Part shown: piece after piece, positions 33,151 through 44,715 of the stretch
How the letters are laid out: every line of letters starts with the position of its first letter
Position numbering within the stretch: position 1 is the first letter of the stretch
Assembly (NCBI GenBank): GCA_014529385.2
Contig: CM043957.1
Coordinates: 67,663,503-67,727,502, forward strand
Origin: Adiantum capillus-veneris
Taxonomy: Eukaryota; Streptophyta; Polypodiopsida; Polypodiales; Pteridaceae
DNA: 64,000 nucleotides
Reading direction: 5' to 3'
Program-made: the position numbers and the translations under genes
Notes under the pieces: generated by a model
What the model was told of the DNA's origin: nothing
Seen by the model: only the letters and a program-made list of their open reading frames with translations
Databases searched by the model: none

Positions 33151-34080
33151 CAGTGGTTGGCCCCTTTCTAGGATGTCAACAGTAAGAGCTGGAAAGAAGT
33201 AGACCAACTAGCTATCGAGTACCACTTAAATGACACCAAAAGAATATTGGTGAACAAGATGGTGGAAGGATTGGGAAAGCACGTGATGCCTATTTACAAG
33301 TCAAACCTCGAGTGAAAGCTTGGGCATGGCCCAAATATATGCACTTGATATACCACATACCAAGAGTATATACCACACTTTAATGCTAAAGACTAATTGT
33401 TTCTTCTCCACCCTTAATAAGCAACGAGGCTTGCAATGGCCGGAAGCAAAATGGGTGATAGTTACAAATAACATCTGGAGCCCACAATGTCCATACTCAA
33501 TGAACATCTTCTTGTGGAAGGTGCTATGGGGGGCTTTGCGGATAGGAGTGAAGGTCATGGCTGGAGGTATTGGTTTAGATCGGTGTTTAGGGTGTAAAAA
33601 GGCAATTGAGGACCTCTCTCACTTATTTATTGATAATTTGTGGCATACCAGGAAAAATATGCAAATGGGTCCAAAAGACCTAGAAGATAGGTTCTAGAAG
33701 AACGATCTGTTCTTTGAAAGGATGACAATGAAAATTCAAGTAATGTTGATCTACGTATAATAGTTAGGTTTTGTTTCTTTAAGCATGTCTAGAAGGCAAG
33801 GAATCGATGAGTATTTGAAAATGACTAAACTATGAGCTTCATGGAGATTTTCAAAGAGATCAACAAAATGATTTCTACATTTGGAAAAAGGAGGAATTCA
33901 AAAGAGTGAAATCTGGCCGTTTCTCCCACCTTGATGTGTAGGTGATGTTGGATGCCAGCTTGCCTAGGGCAGCCCTTGTAGTTGGATATGATCAGTAGAT
34001 ACCTCAAAGCTCACAATGAGCTTAAGGATGCTTTGTAAATTATGTAGCTCTTAATACAATCCTCACTCTCAAACTGTGAT
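33151..34080 (+). pseudogene. LINE remnant with reverse-transcriptase zinc-binding domain
   Basis: In frame from 33320: ATNNIW-like sequence, then CPYSMNIFLWKVLWGALRI, GIGLDRCLGCKKAIEDLSHL and FIDN. This is the pattern of the zf-RVT domain found near the C-terminus of plant LINE proteins (W...FLWK...C..C...E...HL). The preceding stretch (SWKEVDQLAIEYHLND) may belong to the same protein. The rest of the element is absent. Confidence 0.65.
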
Positions 34081-35390
34081 TTTTGCAAAATAAAAAAAGT
34101 GATATGAAGTGACAGATTGGACTTAATGTTGATAATGCTAAGTACTAAGTGAGAAGATAGGTGGCTTCAAAAAAAAAAAAGTGGCCTCATAATTTATTCT
34201 CACATGTTTTTGTTCTTTTGCAAACTCACAATTGTGAGTAAATTCGTACTAAAGAAATCCACACAAAAAAATCACAACAGACCCTACTCACAGATAGATC
34301 TAGGGCACTAGAAAGGCCTAACAAATCAAAAACAGACTGCCAGAATAGGGGAGGCAAACCTTGACCAGAGATAGCACCATACTTAGGCAAAAGATATAAT
34401 AGAGGAGTCATAGAACATCACCTGAATCACCATCCGAAGAGAAAAATGCCACAATATGGGTGGGGTCCGAGTCCCCATCACTAGGAGAGGATGCCCAAGG
34501 TTGCCACCAAGAAGTCATCTCTGCCATAGACCACCCACTTGACCCAAGAAATCCCTCCATAAAGTTGTAGCAAATTCGAGCAGACGTAGATCATGGCAGA
34601 AGATCATAACGAACAGGGGAAAAAGCCAACCTCCTAGCACAAACACCAAGCTTTTAAGGGACATCCAAGCATCCTCAAGGTCCCATCCAAGGGTTCCATG
34701 AAGCTATAGGTCTGTATCACCGACCCCCAACCCCTTTGACCCCCAACCCCTCCAAGGGCAGCACCACCACCAACCAAGGAACATGCAATAGTGGCCACCA
34801 TTTCTGCACGAGGCATGGAGGGGAGACCTCCACCTTGTCCAAAAATGAAAGGGGAGATAGATGGAGCAAAAAATACATGTTTGGGATTGTAGGGCCCTCT
34901 ACCCGAGGGACACACAGCGATGCAAGGGCTCTGCCACCATGAAAGTCCATTCCACCAGCTCGACCATGAAAATTCCACCTTGCTGCACACCAACCGCGGG
35001 CCTCCCTATCCCTTGCACCTCCCAGGTCGAAGAGCCTTTGGAGCAAGCTCCCCCAAACCCTATGTGCCAAGTGGAAGGACACTTTTGTACTCACATGCTA
35101 TCAAGTTGCTATCAAATTTTCAACCCCTTCACCATTAATCATTTTAATCAATTGGGAGGCATTTGGAGACAATTGAATAAAGCTTGAAACAGAGAAGGTA
35201 ATTTGCCTTAACAATGAAAGACTACTTTTTTTTTTCTTTGGGAAAAACTCACAATAGTGAGTGGCATGGCTCGTTGTGAGCATGTCAAAATGGAAGACTA
35301 CTTTACACCACAGCCACTTGAAAAGAATTTCAAAATACTAGTGGTTGGGTGAGAGTGAAAATTGTTTTCAATATTTCCCTCAACATGGCT
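34081..35390. other. No gene recognised; two 16-bp palindromes
   Basis: ACTCACAATTGTGAGT at 34224-34239 and ACTCACAATAGTGAGT near 35248-35263 bracket about 1 kb. A minus-strand ORF (35094-34717, 125 codons) has no recognisable domain, and its reading frame alone is weak evidence for a gene. Confidence 0.4.
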
Positions 35391-35394
35391 TCAT

Positions 35395-36600
35395 GGGAAG
35401 CGTTTGGAAACGCTTTGTGTAGAGGTTTGGTGAGAAGGGAGCCCAAGGCCTTTTGTTTTCCAAAATTGTGTAAGTTGTGATCCTCTCACCACAATCTATT
35501 GCGAAGCATTTGGAAATGCTACTCGTGAGAGCTCTATGAGAAGAATAGGCTCGAAGAGTAGTGAGTAGTGATTTTCTCACCATGCCCTTTTGTAAAGTGT
35601 TTGGAAACGCTACTCCAAAGGGCTTGGTGAGAAGAGTAGGATTTGTGAGTTCTAAGTGAGTAGTGATCCTCTCACCATCGTCTTTTGCAAGGCATTTGGA
35701 AATGCTAGTGTAGAACGCTTGGTGAGAAGGCCACCCCTTTTCTATCGCTAGTGGAAATGGATAGATAAGAATGTTTTTTTTTTCAAAATTTGAGTGTTTA
35801 CTCTATCCCTCACCATGGCTTGTTGGGAAGCGTTTGGAAACGCTGTGTGTAGAGGCTTGGTGAGAAGAGAGGCCAAGACCTTTTCTTTTCAAAAATTGTG
35901 TAAGTAATGATCCTCTCACAAGAATCTATTGCGCGAAGCAATTGGAAATGCTACTCAAGAGGGCTCGGTGAAAAGAGTAATCTTGGAGAGTACCAAGTGA
36001 GTAGTGATTTGCTCACCATGACCTTTTGTGAAGCATTTGGAAAAACTACTCCAAAGGGCTTAGTGACAAGAGTAGGCTTCATGAGTCCTAAGTCAATAGT
36101 GATCCTCTAACCATGGTCTTTTTCAAATCGTTTGGAAATGTTAGTGTAGAAGGCTTGGTAAAAAGGCCACCCCTTTTCTACCGCTAGTGGAAATGGATAG
36201 GTGAGAATGAATTGTTTCTCAAAATTTGAGTGAGTACTCTATCCCGCACCATGGCCTATTGGGAAGCATTTGGAAATACATGTGTCAAGGGTCTAGTGAG
36301 AAGAGAACAAGGCCTTTTAAAAAAAAAGAGTGATAATGATACTCTCACCACAATATGTTGCAAAGCGTTTGGAAGTGCTACTCTAGAGGGCCCGTTGAGA
36401 AGAGTAGGCTTGGTGAGTACTAAGTTTGTAGTGACTTTCTCACCTGGACTTTTGTAAAGTGTTTGGAAATGCTACTCCAACGAGCTTGGTAAAGAGAGTG
36501 GGTTTGGTGAGTCTTAATTGCATAATGATCCTCTCACCATGCCCTTTTGTAAAGCATTTGGAAACGCTCCTGTAGAGGGCTTGGTGAGAAGGACACTCCT
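35395..36600 (+). repeat. Higher-order tandem repeat with palindromic core
   Basis: Twelve units of roughly 95-138 bp, each with a core like AAGCATTTGGAAATGCT followed by GGCTTGGTGAGAAG. Cores lie near 35398, 35503, 35595, 35690, 35828, 35935, 36031, 36126, 36264, 36362, 36457 and 36552. Every fourth unit is most alike, giving a period of about 430-436 bp repeated three times. Confidence 0.85.
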
Positions 36601-36694
36601 TTTCTCTCACTCCCAAGGTGTTTCCAAACTTGTCATGGTGGAGTTCAAAAAATCAAAGGTGGTGGTCTTGTGACTGGAAGGAAACATGTTTTCA

Positions 36695-36697
36695 TGT

Positions 36698-36740
<43 letters not shown>
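36695..36740 (+). repeat. (CT)n microsatellite
   Basis: About 42 bp of CT directly after the higher-order repeat. Confidence 0.9.
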
Positions 36741-36741
<1 letters not shown>

Positions 36742-36859
36742 CTTGATAGTAGCTAAGTTACAACTGCAAAGTTTTTGTTGAGGAGATGCATGCTAAGGGT
36801 TGACCGTAGGAAGGGAGGCATGTAGCAGGTGGCTTGCAATAGCATGTGTTCTTCTCACA

Positions 36860-37290
36860 GATCCCTTTAGATTTGCATTTCCAAATGCATGCCAAAGGGT
36901 CATGGTCAGAAGATTAGTACACATAGAACTAAACAAGCCCTCTACACTAGCATTTCCAAACACATTCCAAAAGGTTACGAGATGAAAGGATAAGCACTCG
37001 CTCATTGTTTGAAGACAAAATTTTCTTCTGACCTAACCTTTAAGCTAGCATTTCCAAATGCTTTCCAAAAGGCTATGATGAGAGGTAATTTCTCATTTTC
37101 AAAACCATGGTGAGGGGATTAGTACGCACTTAGTTGTTTAAAAACCAATTGCATTTTCACCTAACCCTCTAGACTAGCATTTCCAAATGCTGCCCAAAAG
37201 GCTATGGTGAGAGGTAATCTCTCTTATTTAAAACCGCCTACCATTTAGGTTTTATCCTTTACACTTTTGTTTCCAAACACATCCTAGATT
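36860..37290 (-). repeat. Inverted copies of the palindromic tandem repeat
   Basis: Four to five units in the opposite direction, with cores such as TAGCATTTCCAAATGCT (near 37044 and 37172) followed by CCAAAAGGCTATGGTGAGAGG. With 35395-36600 they form an inverted arrangement. Confidence 0.7.
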
Positions 37291-37614
37291 GTTGCCACAC
37301 ATCCGAGATTATTAATGGTAACAGGGTTGACAACTAGACAAAATGTGAGCATGAAATTCTATGAGTTCTCTCATTTTTTTGAATCCACCCACCTCCTCAC
37401 CTAGTGCTTCACACTAGTTGAATTTCAAAATGCTTCTTTATAGATAGTAAATCTTAAGTACCTTAAATGTTAGGGTTCGGCTTTCCATAATTTCCACTCA
37501 TTGTAATGTCTCTATAGAGGGTTCTACACATGGATTTTCTCAATAATACATAAGCCCAATGCATGCTAAAATCAAAGAGGAAAATCAAAGAGCGTGCCCC
37601 CAACCACTATCTTT

Positions 37615-37618
<4 letters not shown>

Positions 37619-37675
<57 letters not shown>
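37619..37675 (+). repeat. (CT)n(CA)n microsatellite
   Basis: Mixed dinucleotide run near the proposed 5' end of the LINE. Confidence 0.9.
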
Positions 37676-38780
37676 ATAGTAATCAACATTTTCTTAGTGT
37701 TTCTCTTTCCCCAACTCTCTTCAACTTGTGTTTTGATACTCTGTCTACCTCGACAAAAAATCCTCCACTTTTATGATTGGATTTGAGAGTAAACGTGATA
37801 AACTATTCAATAGTTGGATAACTAGTAACCTTTGATCCACTTACTTTTTGAAATGCTATTTAATAAATATCGATGAGAATGATTAAAAAAATTTCATCAA
37901 TACCCACCCAAAAGGAGAGGGTTGGGACAAATTATAGCATTACATAAAGAAATAAAACAATTCCATGCCCGGATCAAGCCATGGAAAGCACACTTAAGGA
38001 ACTTAACAATGTACATATGAGTCCATATATGAATCTTATGCACTTGAGGAAATTATTGAATTTTTTACACATCATAACCTCACTCATATATGATAAGATT
38101 CATATGTGAGTCCTTACATAAATCTTATACGCTTGGAAATTGATGATTTTTATACCCATGATAACCTCACTCATGATTTTCATGCATTCCTCTCTTGAAT
38201 TTAGAGATGATGAAGGGAAAGAGATAATCTTTAGGCATAAATTATCTTTGTGAAAAAACTAAAGAGAAAGCCTTCAATGCATATAGCATATAATACTAGC
38301 TTCTTACAAATTTTATTTTCTTCTTGTTGACCTCTAAATTGAATGAATACAATAGTATTAACCTTTTTGATGACAAACCTAAGATTGTTAAGAGAGTGAC
38401 ATCCACTCAAGTGCTATAATATACTATTGTGTGGATCTAGATATTATATTTCTTTGGCGATTAGAAACAACTCTCTGTAAAAACTCATTACCATGGATAC
38501 CAAGGGAAATCGATATAGTAAGGATGTTGACCTCTTTGTTAGTTCAAGTGTTGCATCACATTGTACAAAAACCACAATAATACTATTGAGAAAGAGGACA
38601 TGACTAGCACAAAAGTGGTATATATGTGTTTTTCTCTGGAGCATTTTAGGACTTCCCAAAATTCTGTAGCAGCATTTCCAAAGACAGAAATTTTCAGAGT
38701 TATGGAAGGCGTTTCTGTAGCAGCATTTCCGAAGTGAACAGGTTCAACAAAATTGATTCTCATCTCCTATTTTACATACA

Positions 38781-39731
38781 ATGTCTTCCGGCACTCGCAA
38801 GGGTTCTTCTTCTTCAACAAGGTCCACAACCATTGTGGAAAATGATCCAAAATCTCCTAAGTGTGGAGATAGCAACACAACCACCCAACCAACGACATCG
38901 GAGACCATGATCATGGCGTACTTGGTAACATTGCAAGAGACCGTAAACAAACAAGGCGAAGACTTACGAGCACTTGCAATGGAGAATGGCACACTAAGGG
39001 TACTTGTGGTTGAGAATGAGAATCTCAAGAGGACACTTGAGATGCAAACAACACGTTTGATGCAACTTGAAGAGGAAGTCAAGGAATGTAAACGCTCTCT
39101 TGTGGACTTGAATGCTTTGAAGGAGCAGATGAGCAAAGTAGAGCATGACCATGTATTGAAAGAGGAGAAATTTGACACTATGAGCCGGGATGTATGCGAC
39201 ATGAAAAATGTATGCACAAACAAGTCTTGGGCTGATGTATGTGGTAGCAATGTGGTTTCTAATTCCTCACTCATGCAAGCTATGGTTCAAACAAAGAATG
39301 TTGAGAATGTGGATGTGGAGGAGTTGAAGGAACGGGAGCGACGTTCCAAGAACATTGTTATTCGTGGAATTCCCGAAGAGAAGTTAGAGACACCTCCTTC
39401 TCTTGCCATTGTTATTGAAGATTTCTTCAAAACCCACTTTGGCATGTCCGGAGTTATGGTCTATGGAGCACATAGAGTGGGGAAGCAAGGAGCTCCTCGC
39501 TCAGGAGAACGGCCAATTGTATGCACCATGCCGGATGAGACCAAGCGAAAGATTATCCTTGATAATAGTTGGATCTATTTGAGGGATACAAAATGTTTTG
39601 TATGTGAAGATCGCACTATTAAGCAACAAAATATGCGTCGCAAGGCATATGAGGAAAAGAATAATAAAAACAAGGAGATCTCTCATGAAGAAAATGTGCC
39701 CAAGGAGGAGGCAAGTCTCTCAAGCAAATAG
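38781..39731 (+). CDS. LINE ORF1 protein (316 aa)
   Basis: It starts at an ATG (MSSGTRKGSSSSTRS). A Ser/Thr-rich start is followed by a long heptad-like helix (about residues 50-130: LVTLQETVNKQGEDLRAL, then QTTRLMQLEEEVKECKRSL) that should form a coiled coil. An RRM-like core comes next (RSKNIVIRGIPEEK near residue 187, then HRVGKQGAPRSGERPIVCTM), and a basic C-terminal part ends it. This coiled coil plus RRM layout is that of L1 ORF1p, an RNA chaperone that packages LINE RNA. No CCHC knuckle is present. The stop is TAG, and ORF2 follows in the same frame. Confidence 0.8.
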   Translation: MSSGTRKGSSSSTRSTTIVENDPKSPKCGDSNTTTQPTTSETMIMAYLVTLQETVNKQGEDLRALAMENGTLRVLVVENENLKRTLEMQTTRLMQLEEEVKECKRSLVDLNALKEQMSKVEHDHVLKEEKFDTMSRDVCDMKNVCTNKSWADVCGSNVVSNSSLMQAMVQTKNVENVDVEELKERERRSKNIVIRGIPEEKLETPPSLAIVIEDFFKTHFGMSGVMVYGAHRVGKQGAPRSGERPIVCTMPDETKRKIILDNSWIYLRDTKCFVCEDRTIKQQNMRRKAYEEKNNKNKEISHEENVPKEEASLSSK

Positions 39732-42700
39732 GGATGCGTGACCTATGAGACCGAGTTACAATTGAAAATATGCTTTTGGAATTGTAATGGATACCCATGG
39801 AATGCGGGGGTTGGCATTGATGAACTAAAAAGCAAAGCCGATGTTGTACTTCTTGTTGAAACTTGGGAGCATGATACACAAAGGATTAACGGCTTGGAGG
39901 ATTATAATGTACATTCATTGATGTGGTCAAAGAATCTCAAGCAACGAAGAGGACAAGGAGGGTTAGCATGTATGGTTAAGAAAGGATTGGAAGATTTTGT
40001 ATCAATTGTGAAAGATGACAAGTACAAACGTTATGTATGGCTGAAAATTATGACACCAAAAAGAGCACCCATTTTTGTAGCCGGTTGCTACATTCCTCAT
40101 CATGATTCTCCCTTTTATGCTTGCATGGATAGAGATCAACCATTTTCTGATTTGGAAGAGGACATTGCTTATTTCAAAGGTGAAGGTGATGTTATTGTAT
40201 TTGGGGATATGAATGCTCACACAAAAACATTGCAACACGATACTCAACAATTTGATATGCCATACATTTCAAGGGAGTTGGAGGAAGTTCACTTGTATGA
40301 TCGTACTTCAATGGATGAGAAAGAGCCGGATCACTATGGAAAGTTACTTTTACACATGTGTAATAGCACGGGTATGCTCATTGCCAATGGTGTATCTTTG
40401 TGGAGTGGAACCAATGGATTTACATGTAGAAGACATAATGGGGATAGTGTGATTGACTATATGCTACTCTCTGAAGCCATCATGTATCGCATAAAGAGTT
40501 TTATGTTTGGTCAATGGACCCCGGAATCCGACCATCGCACCTTATGTATTGACCTTTCATGTGGAGAAGCAACTAAGCATGATAATCTCAGCCAAAGGAA
40601 AGAGAAGTTATCACTATGTATGGATTTCAAACGGGCACCAATGTACATTGAAATGGTTGAGCAAAAATTATGGATGACAAAGCTTCAATGTGATGCACCA
40701 TTGGAAACTAAATGGGAAGCTTTCAAGAAAGCTATTTGTTCTTGTGCGGAAGAATGCTTTGCCATAAAGCATCTCCATGGTATCAACAAAGATAGATCAC
40801 GCAAAAGGTGGTTTGATAAAGAATGTCAAGATGCTCGAAAGTCCTTGATAAATCTTGATGCAACTATGGACAAAGACAACTATCAAAGTCATTTGCATAC
40901 ATACAAGGCATTGATTCAAAAGAAGAGAAGAAGATGGGAAGTAAAGCAACAAGAATTTCAAGTCCAAGAAAAGGCACATGCATGTGGAAGATTTTGGAAA
41001 AACTTGAGAGGCAAGCGGGTTGAGAATTTTGGTAACTTGAGTCTAGTGGATATGTACACACATTGTAGGAAATTATATGAGCAAGAAAATACTGAAAAAA
41101 TGCCATTTTATGGTTCACTCCCATGTATGCCGTCTTTTTTTACTATTGAGGATGTATGCGGTGGGCTTGAAAAGTTGGCCACTCGCAAAGCGAGAGATCT
41201 TCAAGGTATCAAGCCGGAGATGATCAAATGGACGGGAGATTTTACCCATGAGTGGATGTGTGATATGTTCAACCTTGCACTTCAACATGGTATGCCTTAA
41301 GATTGGAGTACTAATTGGGTTAAGCCTTTTCATAAAGGAGGGGATGTAAAGAATGTAAGCAACTACCGGACTATAATGATTGGGTCTCTTATGGCAAAGT
41401 TGTTTGGGTGCATAATGGAGATGAAATTGAGTGATTGGGCTGAAGAGAATGACAAGCGTGCAAAGGGACAAGCGGGTTTTCGTCGATGCCATAGCACCAT
41501 TGATCATCTTGTCACTCTTCGTGTTCTCATGGAGGAAAGTCGGTTGAAAGGCAAGCGATTGTATTGTTGTTTTGTGGACTTTAAGAAAGCCTTTGATATG
41601 ATTCCACGTAACAATTTGTGGAGAAGGATGGAAGAACTCCAAGTGCCAAGTGAGTTTATGCTTGCGGTTTCTCGAATCTATGAGAAGGTGATTTGTCAAT
41701 TGTGCATGGGAAAAGAAATTTCAGAAATTTTTGTAAGCACTATTGGGGTTAAACAAGGATGTCCATTGTCACCAACTCTCTTTGGTCTATGCATCGATCA
41801 ATTGGAACAAATGGTACTTGACTTTATGCAAGAAGAAGGCATTGAAGAGGTCACTATTTGCAATGCGGTAATCATACTTTTGTTGTATGCGGATGATGTA
41901 GTGCTTCTAGCACACACTTTAGAAGATGCACAAAAACTTATGGTTGTCCTTGAGAACTTTTGCTTGCATAGTGGGCTGATTGTAAATGAATCCAAAACAA
42001 AGGTTATGCTTGTGAAAACCAACCATAAGGAGAAGCCATGCATTGTGTACAACAACGAGACACTTGAAGTTGTTGAGAGCTTTAAGTACCTTGGCCTTGA
42101 GGTTCCATCCAATCACAAGTGGCATGAATGTGCTATGCGTCGTTTGGAAGCGGGAAAGAGAGCATATTATGCATTTGAGAACATGTGTAATGCGGGAAAC
42201 ATCAAGTGTTGGGTTCTCAAGAAGTATCTTTTTGATGCATTGGTGACACCGGTTCTTCTTTATGGAGTTGAAGTGTGGGGCGGGAGCATCTCAAAGTCTA
42301 CTTGGAAAGAGTTTGAGAATGTCCAAAAGCGTTTTCTTACAAACTTTCTCCAAGTTAAGACACAAACACCATATATGCTCCTACTTCTTGAGTCGGGATC
42401 TCTTCCAATTGAGGTTATGCGCATGGAAAGGGTTGTGGAGTACATGATAAAGATGCGTCAAAACCCCTCACATCGACTTCTTACAATTGCATGGGAAGCA
42501 AGCAAAAAAGTTCAAAAGACGCATAAAAGCAAGATCTTGAGCACGGGATGGATGCAAGACATAAAGAAGTGGTTTGGGAGATGGGATGCATTACACTTGC
42601 TACATGATGCTTCAATTGACTCTCAAGTGAATGAAGCTTTTCTACAATGCCAATGTATTACGGCTTGGGAGAAATCCGGTGGGTCACGCTTCATACATTA

Positions 42701-43130
42701 CACCACCTATATTGCCCCCAACTACAAAACCATGTTCTTCGCTGAGAGAGGAAACCGTACTCACACTTACATGCTTGAGCCTATTCCCTTGTCCGCGATA
42801 CGCACTATCGCAGCAATTCGGCTTAGCTCCCATTTCCTTCGATGCGAGATAGGGCGTTGGGGCAATGGAGAAGAGTCAAATCGATTGTGCACATTATGCT
42901 CACTGCAAGTTCGAGAGTCTGAGTACCACACACTACTAGAGTGCTCAGCTTTTGATCACATCCGAACTTGCTTCTCTCACATTTTCAGCCATAACTTAGA
43001 CCGACACACTTTCCTCTCCCAGCCAAAGTGTGGGCTCTCCATTGCGACTCTCATCACTACAATTTTGGAGCATCGAGAGTCACTCATCAGCCATACACAT
43101 ACTACATCACATGTAACTTTGGTCCCATAG
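39732..43130 (+). pseudogene. LINE ORF2: endonuclease and reverse transcriptase, one nonsense codon
   Basis: An APE-type endonuclease comes first (CFWNCNGYPWNAG, LLVETWEHD, VIVFGDMNAHTK, ESDHRTLCIDL). RT follows, with VSNYRTIMIGSLMAK, QAGFRRCHSTIDHL, FVDFKKAFDMIPRNN, GVKQGCPLSPTLFGL and LLYADDVVLLAHT (catalytic Asp pair). Near the C-terminus CTLCSLQVRESEYHTLLEC is a zinc-binding motif. The frame is open from just after the ORF1 stop except for one TAA at 41298-41300 (CCT-TAA-GAT), probably from CAA. No ATG lies between the ORF1 stop and the endonuclease start. The enzymes nick the target and copy the RNA in place. Confidence 0.85.
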
Positions 43131-43164
43131 GTCATATTTGACCTCCGAGGACGATAATAAAATC

Positions 43165-43166
43165 TA

Positions 43167-43219
<53 letters not shown>
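43165..43219 (+). repeat. (TCTA)n/(CT)n tail of the LINE
   Basis: It follows AATAAAATCTATCTAT at the LINE 3' end, in the position of a poly(A) tail. Confidence 0.85.
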
Positions 43220-43220
<1 letters not shown>

Positions 43221-43260
43221 AAGAGCGTGTGAACTATTAGTTGATAGCAAACCAAGTCAC

Positions 43261-43870
43261 TTATCTAGTGAAACATTGCAATAAAAATAAATGATCCTTC
43301 TTAAAAAAAACTTTAGTGTGCATAATAAAGACTCAAAGTTGGTCATTTTAATTCATAGGGAAGATATGATAAGGTATGTGATACGTTGCATGTTTTTCAA
43401 ACATAATGTTTGGAATTTAATCAATGCATATAAGCCTTGAGAGTGGTTGTAGTTTGAGTTGATTGTTAAGTACATAATTCAAAAGAACAAAATCCTTTCC
43501 ATCTAGTGAGCAATAAAAGGCATAAGAAATAACCATTTGTTGTATTCCATACATGTGGATGTCATTTATCTAGTGAAACATTGCAATAAAAATAAATTAT
43601 CCTTTTTTTTTAAAACTTTAGTGTGCATAATAAAGACTCAAAGTTGGTGATTTTGCAAAAGTCATAAGGAAGATATGATAAGGTATGTGCCAGGTTGCGT
43701 GTTTTTCAAACATAATGTTTGGATTTTAATCAATGCATACAAGCCTTGAGAGTGGTTGTAGTTTGAGTTGATTGTTAAGTATATAATTCAAAAGAACAAA
43801 ATCCTTTACATCGTGGGAGCAATAAAAGGCATAAGAAATAACCATTTGTTGTATTCCATACTTGTGTGCG
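43261..43870 (+). repeat. 305-bp tandem duplication
   Basis: Two copies at 43261-43565 and 43566-43870, both starting TTATCTAGTGAAACATTGC. Single-base differences show it is not recent. Confidence 0.85.
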
Positions 43871-44045
43871 TACATGCTAAAAGGAAGATATGTTCTCCTA
43901 TGGGGGCCATGTATAAGTAAAACATCTTCACACAAGAGTCAATATTAGGATTTAAGGGCATAATAATTGTGAGTTTTGCAAACAAATATTGAAGGACATT
44001 ACAAGGTGACAGATGTGTTTTATTCTTCCCTTTCTTTTGCTTGCT
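43871..44045. other. No gene recognised
   Basis: Right arm of the TIR element between the duplication and the terminal repeat. Confidence 0.4.
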
Positions 44046-44091
44046 TTATGTCCCTCGCTCGCTTTTTGTTGCTCGTTAAATGATATCACCC
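44046..44091 (-). repeat. Right terminal inverted repeat
   Basis: Reverse complement begins GGGTGATATCATTTAACGAG and continues AACAAAAAGCGAGCGAGGG. Confidence 0.75.
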
Positions 44092-44100
44092 ATTCATGAG
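44092..44100. repeat. 9-bp target-site duplication ATTCATGAG, right
   Basis: Exact match to 32421-32429. Confidence 0.9.
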
Positions 44101-44711
<611 letters not shown>

Positions 44712-44715
44712 GTAT
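44712..44715. repeat. 4-bp target-site duplication GTAT, right of element D
   Basis: Partner of 21855-21858. Confidence 0.85.

Larger units (their letters stand above)
37597..43219 (+). mobile_element. L1-type LINE, nearly intact
   Basis: ORF1 (38781-39731) and ORF2 (39738-43130) lie in the same frame, followed by a short 3' end that turns into (TCTA)n/(CT)n (43165-43219) instead of poly(A). AAAGAGCGTG directly follows this tail (43220-43229) and also occurs at 37587-37596. If that is the target duplication, the element has a 5' untranslated region of about 1.2 kb. The tail is certain; the 5' end rests on the 10-bp match. Confidence 0.7.
32430..44091. mobile_element. 11.7-kb TIR element with 9-bp target duplication, Mutator-like in structure
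   Basis: The left end is GGGCGCTATCATTTATCGAGC. The right end, reverse-complemented, is GGGTGATATCATTTAACGAGC, and both run on into GCGAGC-rich sequence with AACAAAA. ATTCATGAG stands on both sides (32421-32429 and 44092-44100), and removing one copy restores the D LTR. GGG ends and 9-bp duplications fit Mutator-like elements, but no transposase was seen. Inside are a LINE remnant, a higher-order tandem repeat, a nearly intact LINE and a 305-bp duplication. It is probably a non-autonomous unit swollen by later insertions. Confidence 0.75.

Noticed and set aside
34717-35094. 125-codon minus-strand ORF
   Set aside because: No domain, no conservation visible and overlapping ORFs on the other strand; kept only as a note.
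35395-36600. Regularly spaced repeats resembling a CRISPR array
   Set aside because: The repeats are imperfect units of about 100-138 bp in a plant transposon context, with no short spacers and no cas genes.
41115-41699. 194-codon minus-strand ORF
   Set aside because: Antisense shadow of LINE ORF2.
32430-44091. Helitron, CACTA or hAT origin for the 11.7-kb unit
   Set aside because: Helitrons have no target duplication and end in CTRR; CACTA ends differ and give 3-bp, hAT 8-bp duplications. The 9-bp duplication and GGG ends fit Mutator-like best.
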